Shown here piece after piece: positions 46,555 to 57,589 of a DNA stretch of 64,000 nucleotides; the stretch's first letter is position 1, and each line of letters opens with the position of its first letter. The DNA lies in contig CM067318.1 in assembly GCA_034231615.1 (NCBI GenBank), positions 36,365,382-36,429,381 of the forward strand, written 5' to 3'. A program made the position numbers and the translations under genes. This DNA comes from Meghimatium bilineatum. Taxonomy: Eukaryota; Mollusca; Gastropoda; Stylommatophora; Philomycidae. The notes under the pieces are model-generated. The model was not told where the DNA came from, ran no database searches, and was given only the letters and a program-made list of their open reading frames with translations.

Positions 46555-47160
46555 TAACAAAAATACGACAAAATCATTTGTCATATATAAATGTTTCTTG
46601 TACATAACCAGTTTATTTTACTGATGTTATTGGTAGTATATCCAATTCAAAATATAGTGATCAATATAGCACTTTTTTGTTTTGATTGAAATGATTTTAT
46701 AGACAAAAATTATGTACAGTTAGTTGCCATTTCATTAGGAATGGCTCAGATGCCCAGCTGCCTGTAACTCAAATTGAATCAGATACCTTGGCCATCCAAG
46801 ACGTTCTCTCTACCTCAGAGACACATGGTGTATTATCATACACGGAAGGTTCAAAGATCGCACCAGTGATTCAGCAGAGTAAACAACATGCAACAGGAAA
46901 TCCCTTGTTAGTGATTTACCAATAGAGTGATGTTTTCCTCTTGTGGAAACCCAATAGTATTTCACTAATGCAGTTGCGTTTTCATTGTCTCTTAATAGAA
47001 AACCGCTTCTCAAAACATTGCACACTTTTGACAGTTCGAGACTTGATTCTTGATTAGAAACCAGCATCATGTTACGTGAATGTAAGTGCTCCACTCTCCA
47101 AGAAAATGCAGACTCAAAGTTCCAGTCAGATGTTGATTGTGTGATCTGATCGTTCCAGAG
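46555..47160. other. intron with possible RNase H scrap
   Basis: The plus strand contains HGVLSYTEGSK (about 46825-46860), reminiscent of the YTDGS motif of retroelement RNase H. Otherwise nothing recognisable. Confidence 0.3.
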
Positions 47161-47230
47161 AGGACACTATGTTTCTTCATCCCTGGTCATCCCCAGTTCT
47201 ATAATTATTTTATGTGCACGTTATCACCTA

Positions 47231-47432
47231 CAAAGTCATCTTCTTCACACTTTAGTATATTAGTATATCAACGATTAATCAACGAGTAAATCAATAATTA
47301 GGTTGGCCGTATCTTTTTTTCAAAACTATGCCAAAGTCATCTTCTTCACACTTTAGTATATTAGTATATCAACGATTAATCAACGAGTAAATCAATAATT
47401 AGGTTGGCCGTATCTTTTTTTCAAAACTATGC
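47231..47432. repeat. 101-bp perfect direct duplication
   Basis: AAAGTCATCTTCTTCACACT through TTTCAAAACTATGCC occurs twice head to tail with 101-bp spacing and no difference that I can see. Confidence 0.95.
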
Positions 47433-47749
47433 CATCAAATACAGCATTGCTCCCCTTCCCCAAATGAGCCTGCTCAATCGTTGCTATAACACTTGGATAA
47501 CATAATTGTTCAGTAACGTGACACATTCTTTTCCATGCATCTTTCTATCTCATGTACTTTCAGAGTCTGAGAGTGTCACCGTGTGTGTTAATAATTCAGT
47601 CACTAATGAGTTAGTGCACTCTGGGTATGAAATAAAGATCTAGAGATAATTTACTCCCTTGGCACAGAGGATACAAGAGCTCTATTGCTTATAATTCCTG
47701 GGGATGAAAACAAACAAATAAACTGGTGTATAATTGAATAAGTCACAAA

Positions 47750-48500
47750 TGAATATGAAAATTAATACACAGAAAACAAGTACCGGTAATGAAAATCAGC
47801 AAGTCACCAAATCCAGTGAACAAAATTAAAGTGAAACAAACCTCTAAATTTAAATACTTAGGAAGTATATTCACAGACAATGGAAAATTAGAGAGATTTA
47901 GACAAGATGCCAGAAAGCAAACATAGTGACATACCAGCTATCACTATTACTACTCAACCCAAAAATGAAGATGGAAGTCAAGAGACAGATGATAAACAGT
48001 ATTTTTATGCCAACACTCTGCTATCAATGCCAGACATGGGCACTGACATCAGTCCAGCAGAGAAAACTTACAACATGTGAGATGAAATGCCTGAAAAATG
48101 TTGCAAGAGTGTTCAAACTAGACAAAATGAGAAATAATGAAATCAGGAGAAGAATCGGTATAAGACTATGCACAGAATACATCGAGAAACAACAAATAAA
48201 ATGGTTTGGACACCTTATGAGAATGAATCATATTCAACTACCAGCAAGAACATATGACATAAGAAGATCCAGATACAAGGCCAGAAGAAGACTTAGGACA
48301 AGATGGATAGAACACATCAAGACAACACTGAACAAATACGGATTCAACTCAGCCAAAGTGACACATCTGGCCTTGAATAGACAACTAAAGCTCTCAGTCA
48401 CCACCACTACACTTAACGGCAAGTGTGAATATTCTGACCATCATCCACCTGGAGATAGACAATTATTAAATGAAAGACAGAAACTATGATGTGTTTAGTC
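47750..48500 (+). mobile_element. LINE 3' part, CYQCQTWALT family
   Basis: A 187-codon open frame (47926-48489) reads MKMEVKRQMINSIFMPTLCY, QCQTWALTSVQQRKLTTCEM, WFGHLMRMNHIQLPARTYDI, RTRWIEHIKTTLNKYGFN and PPGDRQLL before a stop. The preceding 170 bases contain decayed RT-linker residues (NLNT-EVYSQT). This is the best copy of a third LINE family without RNase H. Start methionine is not the real one; the frame is a C-terminal remnant. Confidence 0.82.
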
Positions 48501-48595
48501 CAACGTTTTGTCAGAGACCTTCATTCAGTCAAGATCTAAATCATGAGTTGACGTGATACTATATAATAATATATAATAATATATAATAATATATA

Positions 48596-48900
48596 AAGGA
48601 GCGCAGTAGCCTAATTGATAGTGAGCTTGCTTTCTATCACTTGGTTACAACGTGCCAGGTTCAAAACCACGCCCGGACAAACAAACAAAAATCCAGGTTG
48701 TGATTTCTCGCTTGACACGACCACTCCTCCAGTTGACTCAGCTGTAAATGAGTACTAGACGCATATGTTAGGGAGGTAAAGACAGCAAGGAAGGGAACTG
48801 GCCACCCCACCTAATAGTTGCTTCGGCTTAGTACATGAAAAGTTATCTTCATCCCCGACGGCAGTAGCTGCTATGGGACATACCTTTACCTACCTTTTAT
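48596..48900 (+). mobile_element. tRNA-derived SINE, full-length
   Basis: The head (48598-48680) looks like a tRNA gene relic: an A-box-like TAGCCTAATTGATAG and a perfect B-box core GGTTCAAAACC. A body follows with CCAGTTGACTCAGCTGTAAA, GAGGTAAAGACAGCAAGGAA and GGCCACCCCACC, and it ends in a (TAA)n-type tail at 48900. The CAGCTGTAAATGAGTA body motif is of the type shared by several invertebrate tRNA SINEs. Confidence 0.8.
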
Positions 48901-48909
48901 ATAATAATA

Positions 48910-49320
48910 ATAATAATATGACTTATAACCCGTAAGGTTCGTAGGGGTGCCACACTGAGACATAAGCACAAAAAAGTCCTCAAAACACCTCTGTCCTTAG
49001 CATTTCAGAGCAGTGTATAAAAATCATTTCTAGACCATTCCTTGATGTGATCAATCCAGATTTTCTTTGCCCGCTTCTTCTTCCACCCAACCTCAACTGT
49101 TCCTTGCATAATAGTTTTAGAAAGAGAGTTGTATCTTGTTACATGTCCAAACCAAACAACTTTACGCAGTTTCACCACTGTCAAAAGTTGTTCTTGATAA
49201 CTTGCAAGTTTGTTTATTTGCTTCTGGACAAATATTTTTGTCCTGTGTTCTATATAACTAATTCTTAACAAAAGATCCTCAATATGGTGATATAAGAAAT
49301 ACATTAACAAATGAAAAAAA
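48910..49320 (-). mobile_element. LINE 3' fragment, same tail family as 49.7 kb
   Basis: Minus-strand reading YQEQLLTVVKLRKVVWFGHV and SKTIMQGTVEVGWKKKRAKK then IWIDHIKEWS matches the C-terminal tail of the YADDTDLIA LINE. The 3' end has the diagnostic CCGTAAGGTTCGTAGGGGTG stretch. The start at 49320 lies inside the post-RT region, so it is strongly 5'-truncated. Confidence 0.75.
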
Positions 49321-49724
49321 TCACAATATTTTTCACAATATATGCAATCAAATTTCAGATTAGAGAAAGTCTGTTCTACAATACATTTGATTGCAATGGA
49401 TCTGCAGCTTTATGTCTCTTTCATACAATTATAGACCTTATTGATCTGAAACTTCTAAGTTCTTTCAAGGATCTATTGTCCTGAACTTTTAGGGATTTAC
49501 AGTACTGAAAGAGCTAACATTGTGATATTAACAATGTTTATATTAGGAAAATTTGATTTGGATATGAATGTCTGTTTACTACAACCTTCATTTCATAATG
49601 ACAAGTTGTCAATCAGTGAAGCTTCAAAACTAAAAATGGAGATTATTAAGATGGCTTGAGTCAGCGGGAATTCTATCAAGAAGTGATGTGATTTGTGCAT
49701 AATAAATTCAATTAAACAATCATT

Positions 49725-50660
49725 AAACCCGTAACCCTTCAGGGTCGTAGGGGTACCACATTGGATGTTTCAGCACACAGAGTCCTCCAGTGAATTCTAT
49801 CCTCAGCAATGTGGATGAGTGTAGAAATATCTTGCCCTGTCCATTCCGTGATGTTGTCTGTCCATGTCTTTATTTGTCCTCCTCTGCTTCTTCCACCCTC
49901 GATAGTTCCCTGCAGTATAGTTTTTGGCAAGAAATCTTGCCTGCATACATGTCCGAACCATGCTAGTTTCCGTCGTTTCACTATTGAAAGCGATGGCTCC
50001 TGAACACCAGCACACATCTCTACTTTATTTCTTACGTACACATTGGTCTTATGATCTCTATAGGAAATTCGTAGAATTCATCTGTAGCATTTGTACTCGA
50101 AAGCCTGTAATCTTCTCTCCATGTCCGCAGTGAGTGTCCAACTCTCACAACCATACAGCACAACAGAAAGCACCAGCGACTTATACAGTTTGATTTTCAC
50201 TCCAACACTGATGTTGCTTTTCCAAATCATAGTTAGCCTTGACAAGGACGCTAAAGCCATCTCCAGCCGTATTTTTAGTTCTGCTTTGCATTTACCATTG
50301 CTGCATATACTGGATCCGAGGTATTTGAAGGTATTCACCACCTCAAGCTTATGTCCATTCATCATGATATTAGTCTGGTTTTCTGTGTCTCTGCTGTTGA
50401 CCACGATTTTGCTCTTATCTGTATTGATTTCCATTCCATACTTGCTGGTAACTTTTTCCAACTTTGATGTTAATTCTTGCAATGATTGTTCTGACCCGGC
50501 TATAAGATCAGTATCATCAGCGAAACGCAAGTTGCAAATAGGGCGACCTCCGATCGATATAGACGTGTTGTAATCATGTAATGTCTCTTGTATGATGTGC
50601 TCTAAGTATATGTTGAAAAGTACTGTGAACATTACAAATTCATTTACCATTAAATAAGCA
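49725..50660 (-). mobile_element. LINE RT 3' half, YADDTDLIA family
   Basis: Read on the minus strand, this carries RT motifs RFADDTDLIAGSEQSLQEL, KYGMEINTDKSKIVV, FKYLGSSICSNGKC and VLYGCESWTLT, then AFEYKCYR, and in a second frame KLAWFGHVCRQD, ILQGTIEGGRSRGGQ and WRTLCAE, ending near VVPLRP with the genomic end around 49725. It is an endonuclease-type LINE without RNase H, of the kind with a GCESWT / WFGHV / GTVEGGR tail that is common in marine invertebrates. A single frameshift near 50060 joins the two frames. 5'-truncated in the RT domain. Confidence 0.85.
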
Positions 50661-50904
50661 CTTTTAATGCGGTCAAAGTGTTATAGTATCAGTTTAAGTA
50701 TCATTAAGAGATTGTTGTCAATTAAAGAGGAAACATGTTTTTAGTTTTCACTTTTTATTTTAGCAGTTTGAAAATTATGAACTTGATTTATGATTAATTT
50801 TTATTAGTCATAGTGCTGTGTTTGATATTGAATATTATCTTCTGAGAAGTTTCCATGTTTAATACAAGCGTTTTAGTTTTACACTGTCCGTATAATAATA
50901 CAGA

Positions 50905-51065
50905 CACGATGGATAGAAAGCCAGGGGCAGACATGCAAATAATGGATTACAGAAATAAGAGTCGACGAAAACAAACATATATGAAACACACAAAAAAGCC
51001 ATTTCCAGAGAACTCTTCTAACCCTGACGCTGAAAGGCACAAAGGGGTATAAAGTGAAAAGAAAG
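50905..51065 (+). repeat. interspersed element, mate of 18512-18650
   Basis: Second copy of the repeat described at 18512-18650, here on the plus strand, sharing CCAGAGAACTCTTCTA and the AAAGGGGT end. Confidence 0.6.
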
Positions 51066-51178
51066 AAAGAGGGTAGTGTTATGTTCTGAATGTTTAGTTA
51101 TTGAATATCAAAAGTTATGCCTGAGTAATATTTATCTGCTAAAACCACACCAATCCTGACTCTACATAATTTCTTACT

Positions 51179-51449
51179 GCTTCTTCTTCTTCTGAGTTCG
51201 CTCTCATATAACCACAACAAATATATCATGTTATTTCCGCTGGGGAGCATGAAGTACATTGTGCTGCTAGTTCCACAGTAAAACTGTGTTATTTGCACCT
51301 CGGTTGGCCACTCTGTGGTCTGGACGTCTAAGGTTCAGCACATCCATTTTTGTCATGCCTTTAATTTGGGTAGTGGGCTTCCCTAGTCTGTGACAGCCAA
51401 CCTATCTATCATCGGGCACACGGGTGTGTAGTGACTCTTCGCCGAGACG
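51179..51449 (-). mobile_element. SINE family C with 11-bp target-site duplication
   Basis: A 271-bp element, minus orientation, with (TTC)n at left and CGTCTCGGCGAAGAGTCACT at its 5' end. Perfect flanks AATTTCTTACT at 51168-51178 and 51450-51460. Its middle (AGGTTGGCTGTCACAGACTA on the minus strand) and core (ATGGATGTGCTGAACC) parallel the elements at 37.7-37.9 kb and 38.45-38.65 kb. Confidence 0.88.
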
Positions 51450-51464
51450 AATTTCTTACTATTC

Positions 51465-52080
51465 TGCTAATCATTCGATATTCACTGTCATTCATCAGTA
51501 TTGATTCTATATAACTTCTAAGAACTCTATATTATTGCTTGTCCTTTTTTATTTGTCTTGTTCTTGATGTCACTTGGTTAGGGTTTATATTATACTGAAT
51601 ATCTTGTAAATTGCAGCCTTGCCTAATTGAGCTATTATCATTATCTGCTCTAGTTCTGTTTTTAATTTCACATTTTCCTAATATGCTGCATCCTCTTGTC
51701 ATATAATTTTACATTCGTGTGTTGTTTTAATTTTGTTTTCTACTCTTTTATTCCTCTTTCTGTTAATTTCTAGTAGACTACATACAATTATGTATAATTC
51801 CATGTAGTCTTCTGCTATCTTATTGTCCAATTTTGTGTTTCTTTGTCATCTCATCTTGATAAAGGCTGTTGCTTAAAATGTTGATCTGTTCTATCTTGTA
51901 TTTTCTCTATGTCTGTCTATCTGTATTATTTTTCCTGCTTTTGCTGTTAGGCATTGCAGAATTCAATGATGATTTATTTTTGAGCTATGGCACATTTCAT
52001 GCTTTTATGCAGCAGTATTGTAATGTCTTTCCATTAAAATTTCATTCCACCTTCTTATTGATCTCTTCTGCCTCTTGTTG
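51465..52080. other. intron, no gene recognised
   Basis: T-rich intron sequence. It contains CATCTTGATAAAGGCTGTTG at about 51853, a relative of the motif near 12380 and 35345. Confidence 0.5.
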
Positions 52081-52305
52081 TTTCCATTCTTATGCTCTTG
52101 CTGCTGGCCAGTATAGGTTCATTCTCATTAAGTAGCCGAACCATTTCAATATCTGTTTTTAAATATATTTGGTTACTGGTGCTGTTCATACAGTTCTTGT
52201 AATCTCTTCATTCCTCACATGATATCTTCTTGTTCTGTTTGCTGCTTTCTTAGATATCTCATTTCCTTCATAGTAAGCTTTCACTCTTGTTCTTTAGTTA
52301 GTGAG
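52080..52305 (-). mobile_element. LINE fragment, CYQCQTWALT family
   Basis: Minus strand reads LTKEQE-KLTMKEMRYLRKQQ and YTGQQQEHKN with stops, comparable to TLTKEQERKLTTCEMRCLRK at 45 kb. Confidence 0.6.
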
Positions 52306-52309
52306 GCGG

Positions 52310-52490
52310 AAATGTTTTTCAGATCGCAACGGCTCGACCCAGCCTTAAATGGGTACCGGATTAATCCGGGAAGTAAAGACTGCAAGGAAGAGGAGATGGC
52401 TACCGCCTTCATTTGCAGAGCCTGTGAAATGTGAGATCGCTAACATCTCACACCCCTACTGCATTAATAAATGCTATGAGTTACTTTACT
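52310..52490 (+). mobile_element. tRNA-derived SINE body, partial
   Basis: CTCGACCCAGCCTTAAATGG, GGAAGTAAAGACTGCAAGGA and GATGGCTACCGCC are diverged equivalents of 48728-48820. The tRNA-like head is not visible. Confidence 0.6.
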
Positions 52491-52673
52491 TTACTAAGTG
52501 TCCACATCTAACATTGCCTTTTGGTTTATATCATGATAGATGTGTGTTGTTTCAAGATTGATTAAGTTCACAATTTACCTTTATGGCATATTCTTTTCTC
52601 TATGTATGACTGTTATTTAATCCATCTTTAAATTAAATTAATTTATCTACTAGTAATTCTTGTTCCTCTGCAG

Positions 52674-52798
52674 CATGACCAACATTGCCAATCAGGCCAC
52701 AAAGAAAAGGAAGTACTCTGATTCACCAACAGGCACACTCAACTCTAACATGATGCATGGGATGAATGGTATACTCAGCATTAAGCAAGAACCTCCAG
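52674..52798 (+). CDS. MYRF: MYRF exon with KKRK nuclear localisation motif
   Basis: A 125-base exon with acceptor CCTCTGCAG and donor GTGACA. It completes a Ser codon and reads SMTNIANQATKKRKYSDSPT, then GTLNSNMMHGMNGILSIKQEPP. This corresponds to the vertebrate MYRF segment with KKRKHSESP-x-STLN and then IKQEPG: a basic nuclear-localisation-like cluster followed by a sumoylation-type IKQEP motif (psi-K-x-E). Match in order and spacing is good. In the family this part travels to the nucleus after the protein cleaves itself at the ER membrane. Neighbouring intron DNA carries SINE sequence on both sides (52310-52490 and 53257-53534). Confidence 0.93.
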
Positions 52799-53256
52799 GT
52801 GACAGGTCTTAATGTTGCCTTTGCTCCCTCAGACTTTCTGCCTGTCCTGCTGTTTTAGTTCAGTTTAGTTTAGTTTTGCTCTTCATTTTTCATTGATGAT
52901 CCTAGTGAAATAATCTCAGTCATGAAATTATTTTCATGATTTTGTGAACAAGCTTATGGAGTTGTGCATAAAAATTACACTGACAACTTTTGCCAATTTC
53001 CCCCCCCCTCCCGACCCTACCCATCCATATCAACAACTGTCAATCCTGACTGCCCATCCCTGTCAACAACTGTCAATCCTGACTGCCCATCCCTGTCAAC
53101 AACTGTCAAGAATTCATGACTCTCCCTCCTCTCCTACATAATTATGTCTAAAAAAACTTATGCAAGATTAGCCTAAGTATGAAAGTATGACAGAAATATG
53201 TTTTTTATCACATTTGTTAAAAAATGTTTAAAATTCAAAATATTTAATTGGTGTAT

Positions 53257-53534
53257 TCTTCTTCTTCTGCGTTCGTTCTCAAACTCCTGCAGATTAGCAG
53301 GATGTAGTCCAGAGAACGGAATGCATTGTGCCATGGTTTACAGCATTGCTGCGATATCTACACCTTTTGGCCTGACACATCTGACTTCAGCATGGCTTTG
53401 GGTCACTGACCCATAATGGGATGGGACAGCCAACTCCATACCATAATCTCTTTAGTCGCCTTTTACGACATGCGTGGAAGGTAAACAGTGTTGCTATTCT
53501 TTGCTCCCCTTTCGGACCCGGCAACACATGGGCG
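53257..53534 (-). mobile_element. SINE family A with target-site duplication
   Basis: A 278-bp full copy, about 90% alike to 44226-44507 by eye, ending in (TTC)n on the plus strand. The flanks TAATTGGTGTAT (53245-53256) and TAATTTGTGTAT (53535-53546) form a 12-bp duplication with one mismatch. Lies in the MYRF intron. Confidence 0.9.
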
Positions 53535-53674
53535 TAATTTGTGTATAAAAATCAGTATTATTGATGTCAATTTTGGTCAATCCCCTCCCACTTCTCCTCC
53601 CACTTCTCCTCCACCCTGTCAGCAACTGTCAAATATTTTTTCAGAACATATACCGCTTAGTGCTAAAAGTTAGA

Positions 53675-54430
53675 ATATTTCACACTCCTCCAGCATGATA
53701 TGCATACAGTAGGGGAGGGGAGAAAGAAAAAGGAGGTGATTGTTTAAGGGGCTCAACCTGCTCATCCCAAGAAAATCTGGCATAGATATAACACTGGGGT
53801 TTCCATCAAAAAGTGTCTTCTTATTCCCTTTCAATTCCCTCTCAGTGAGAAATGTGTTTTTCTCACAAGAAAGTCCTGTGATGATGTTAATGAAGTAAAC
53901 TATTTCGCTGTGAGCAGGTTTGCTCAAGAGCCCAAAGAAATGTGGTAACTGAGTTGACACCCAAGATTGTAAGATCTGATGTCTCAAAGGCATTGTATTA
54001 GGGGGTTTTATAGATCAATATTTGATCCCTGAAAAGAGGTATTCCAGTGCAGCAATATTCCTGAATTGTTACGTCTTACCATAAGGATAGCATTTACTTC
54101 TAGACCAACTATTTCATCAATCTTCTGTGAGATTTGTTGACCCATCTGCAGCAATGGTACATGTGACATTCCCCAACACCGAGGGGTTTGTCACTAAAGG
54201 GAAAGTGTGCAATGTTCGCTGGCATGTATCTCTTTATCACCCATGAGGATTATTTGATAGAAGAGAAAAGTAAGAAATTAAAGCAAAACACGCATTTTAT
54301 TCATGAATCGGGGACAACAGGCCATACAACATGAAACATGCAACTGCAAAAATGAATATTGAACATCCTTTTTCACTGAAAGAAAAACCCCGATATATTA
54401 TATCATCTGCTAGAAATGTAATGTAGCATA
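53675..54430 (-). other. coding-like stretch of unknown origin
   Basis: The minus strand has a 107-codon open frame (53670-53993) starting MPLRHQILQSWVSTQLPHFF, and further upstream pieces HPWVIKRYMPANIAHFPFSD and KPLGVGECH in another frame. I recognise no family. Composition is less A+T-rich than its surroundings, so it may be a decayed mobile-element gene. Confidence 0.3.
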
Positions 54431-54529
54431 CTGGTTTTGTCTGGTAAACCACTCAGTCCTGTAAAATTGAGTAAAAATGTTTTAGTTGGAAAGTTCTATT
54501 TACAACCCTGTTATTTTATCTTATTGTTG

Positions 54530-54680
54530 AAGACCTTACTTGAGGGTAAAGTTGACGGGAGGCGAGCAAAAGGTAAGCTGAGATACAAATGGGAGAGTAA
54601 CATCACAAGATGGACAGGTTACAGTCTAGCAGAGTCCACCACCAAGACAAGAGATGGGATGTAATCCTGAGTCACAGTCT
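54530..54680 (+). mobile_element. LINE 3' tail, EGKVEGRRARG family
   Basis: Plus strand reads EGKVDGRRAKGKLRYKWESN, ITRWTGYSLAESTTKTRDGM then stop; the best-preserved copy of this tail. Confidence 0.7.
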
Positions 54681-55024
54681 TCTGAGCAGAGCCGTAGACA
54701 TGTCTCGGGGAGGGGAGGGAGGGGGAGAGACCAAGTTAAAATGGTCATTTGCCCATTTTCATGTGTAATTCCTAATTTTGATGAGATTTTTAGTGATCTT
54801 TTTTGAGAAGGGGGAGCAGCTGACTTTTGGCTAAAATTCTAGTACTAAAAGTCATGTTTTAGTTTCTTGTTTCTGTGTATGAATACAACCTCTGGAGACA
54901 ACCTTTTACTACATTACAGAAACAAAGCTTTATTACTCACAATATTTTAGCTTGAAATAGACCAAATTAATTTATGGTTTTATGACAGTGAAAATGAGAG
55001 CAATAAAACATTGATTGTAGTACA

Positions 55025-55350
55025 CAGACAACTGTTTAGTCATGTTAACTGACAGCAACTTAATTCAGTTATAGACAGCAGCGTAATCATGTTAACAGAA
55101 TGCAACTTAATTGCATCCATAGACATCTTAATTATGTTCACAGACAGCAAATTTATCATGTTCATAGACCGTTTCTTAATCATGTTTACAAACAGCATCT
55201 TTATCATGTTAACAAGCAGCAGCTTAATCATGTTCACAAACATATTAATTGTGTTCACAGACAGCAGTTTAATCATGTTCACAGACATCTTACCGGTAAT
55301 TGTGTTCACAGACACCAGCTTAATCATGTTCACAGAAATGTATACTGTAG
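55025..55350. repeat. 27-bp minisatellite, diverged
   Basis: About 12 copies around TTAATCATGTTCACAGACAG and CAGC, ending about 140 bases before a MYRF acceptor. Confidence 0.93.
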
Positions 55351-55493
55351 TTAATTTATGAAGTCAACCAACAAATATACAAGTATTTTGTTTAGTGGAC
55401 TGTATTTGCAATTTATTGACTGACGCATTGTGTACTTGAAGGAACCTTGACCTTGTTTTAGTCTCTTTATGTGCATAAATATGTTTTGAACAG

Positions 55494-55665
55494 GAGCTCA
55501 GTTCAGTAGCTACATTGGAGAGTGTTCAGTTGGGGATGATGACCTACCACCTTATGACATTGATGCAAATGGAGCATTTATTGACAGTACATATCAAGTG
55601 ATTAAGTGGCAAACTTATTCCCAGTCACAGTGGGCCATTCTTACGGATGGAGACCTAAAAGACCT
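55494..55665 (+). CDS. MYRF: MYRF exon at start of DNA-binding domain
   Basis: A 172-base exon with acceptor TTTTGAACAG and a GTTAGT donor. It reads AQFSSYIGECSVGDDDLPPY, then an acidic stretch, then STYQVIKWQTYSQSQWAILT and DGDLKD, ending with two bases of a Leu codon. Vertebrate MYRF has the equivalent NYQSIKWQ-x5-KWATLYD-x4-KEL immediately before YRVDADKG, so this exon contributes the N-terminal edge of the NDT80/PhoG-like DNA-binding domain. Phase joins it exactly to the exon at 56870 (KDL-PTPNYRVDADKG). Confidence 0.93.
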
Positions 55666-55789
55666 GTTAGTTGTCTTCTGTTTTACTTTTATACTTTAGT
55701 GTGGATTTTATAATTTGTTTTGTCTTTGTGGCTTTTATTTAATTTAAGGGTTATGTTTTATTGCATAAACAAAAAATGGATGCTAAGGG

Positions 55790-56445
55790 TACTGCATTGC
55801 TCTTGGCAGATCCAGATAACCAAGATCCCAAAAGTACCTCCTCATGGTGCATCCTGGAAACAGAAGTACAGCAGCTTGTGCTGCTTCTGGCTAACACTTT
55901 TGAGGAATAATGTCCGTGAATGTGGAGGCTGCAGACGGAGTTAGAATTGACTGCGAAAAGACAAGTAATGTCTCAAATATCTAAGTGCTAACACTTACAG
56001 CGTCACTGTCAACACAAAGTGATTCAAGACATTAGAGGGGAGGCCAATACAAATCTGACGAAATGGGTAGATGTCAAGACGAATAGTGAGAGTTATACGC
56101 TAGCCTCTTTATGGATATCATATTGAGTGCAATGAGAGAGCAGCACAGTACCAGAGGACCGCGTTACGTGCACATGGAATGGGAAAATTCTGAAAGAAAG
56201 TTGGAACTAAAGTTCTGTTCAGATCGAGAGCAAGTTTCTGATACCTGGTGCTCCTAAATATTTGTAGACTCAGACTTGGATAATGGGTATATGATGTTGG
56301 TGAATGACACCTTGGCTAAGAGGGTGAACAAACCCAGTCCCAACTCTACTATTAGTTATTGCTGTCCTATATCGGAATCATGCTCGTGGAGAGAAAAGGT
56401 TCAGCACCCCATGGGCAAACTTTAATGTTGGTACACAGAAGAATA
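55790..56445 (+). mobile_element. second copy of the 36.7 kb composite repeat
   Basis: Matches the 36740-37640 repeat at AGATAACCAAGATCCCAAAA, GAATGTGGAGGCTGCAGACG, GGTGAATGACACCTTGGCTA and the GGTTCAGCACC region, ending in AGAAGAATAAGAAGAA. It fills much of the MYRF intron between 55666 and 56869. Confidence 0.65.
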
Positions 56446-56869
56446 AGAAGAATCTTTTTTAAATAGCTCAAAGTGAGCTACAAACACTGAGATGTAGTTT
56501 TTATATTAGTGATAAAAATACCAATGGCAGCTAAGAAAATTAATGTAGAAGTCCTCAGAGATGCTGGAGTAAAGAGACATATAGTATAGTAACAGACACA
56601 TAATATAGTAAAAATTAAAAGCAGACAATCAAGAATTTTAGTGTATGTAATAAGATATTTTTATCTTTATCGAATTAGTCTCATAATTTCAATATGCTGA
56701 ATTTGTTCCAGGTAAAATAAGGTCAGTCATTCACATCTCACTAGTCATGCTATTGAATATTAAAGTGAAGCCTTAATTCAACAATAGTTGAAAAGCACTG
56801 TCCATATCAGTTTCAGTTATTTTATTTAGCCTTTGTTTTACATTTAATTAGCTCTAATTTGCTCAACAG

Positions 56870-57065
56870 ACCAACTCCCAATTACAGAGTGGATGCAGAC
56901 AAAGGTTTTAATTTTTCTGTACCAGATGAAGCTTTTGTTTGTCAAAAAAAGAACCATTTCCAGGTCACAGTTCACATGCGCCTTCTTGGAAATGCAAAAT
57001 ATATTCGCACAGTGGAAGGAGTGAAAAAAATTGATAGCTACTTTCTTCACTTTTATGGTGTCAAG
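56870..57065 (+). CDS. MYRF: MYRF exon, NDT80-type DNA-binding domain core
   Basis: This 196-base exon is the clearest gene evidence in the window. It reads PTPNYRVDADKGFNFSVPDE, then AFVCQKKNHFQVTVHMRLLG, then NAKYIRTVEGVKKIDSYFLH and FYGVK, between an acceptor ending GCTCAACAG and a GTAAAT donor. The block YRVDADKGFNFS and FVCQKKNHFQVTV is nearly invariant in animal MYRF proteins and belongs to the NDT80/PhoG immunoglobulin-like DNA-binding fold. Known function of the family: a trimeric sequence-specific activator, required for myelin gene expression in vertebrates and for moulting and synaptic rewiring in nematodes. Nothing is broken: no stop or frameshift, so the gene looks functional. 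Confidence 0.97.
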
Positions 57066-57589
57066 GTAAATAATATGTAAAGTGTGACATGGTATGTGTG
57101 TGTGTGATATGTGTGCAAGCATGTGTGTGTTGAAATGATTTTATATATGTACATTTGTAATATCTGTTAACCTTTATATATATGTAAATTTGTGATCTCT
57201 CTGTTAACCCTTTAGCTGGTGCATTGTTCTCAGTAACTGATCCCAGCTGTGCTAAATTCTTTCTAAAAATGATTTTCTCTGTGCTGATTCATTATCTTGA
57301 ACTACAAAAATTATATACATCTTCCGTGGTACAGAATTTTTATTGTTACTAGGAAATATGTTCCACATGGATGGGATGTAGCTAACACTTGCTGGAGATG
57401 AAGGTATAAAAAAACAAAAATGGGTTAACTTGTCAATAACAATAAGAGAGGAGTGAGTAACTTGTGTGTAACAGCTAACAGGTTAAATAGATGAGAGTGT
57501 ATATTTATAGTCTTAAATAATTACTTATTTCAAAATTTTGAAATAAATTTGACCAGACTGAAACTATTTAATAAGCTACATTTGCACAC

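Noticed and set aside
55100..55361. Possible small protein with HVHR repeats
   Set aside because: Diverged 27-bp tandem repeat; alternative frames equally open.
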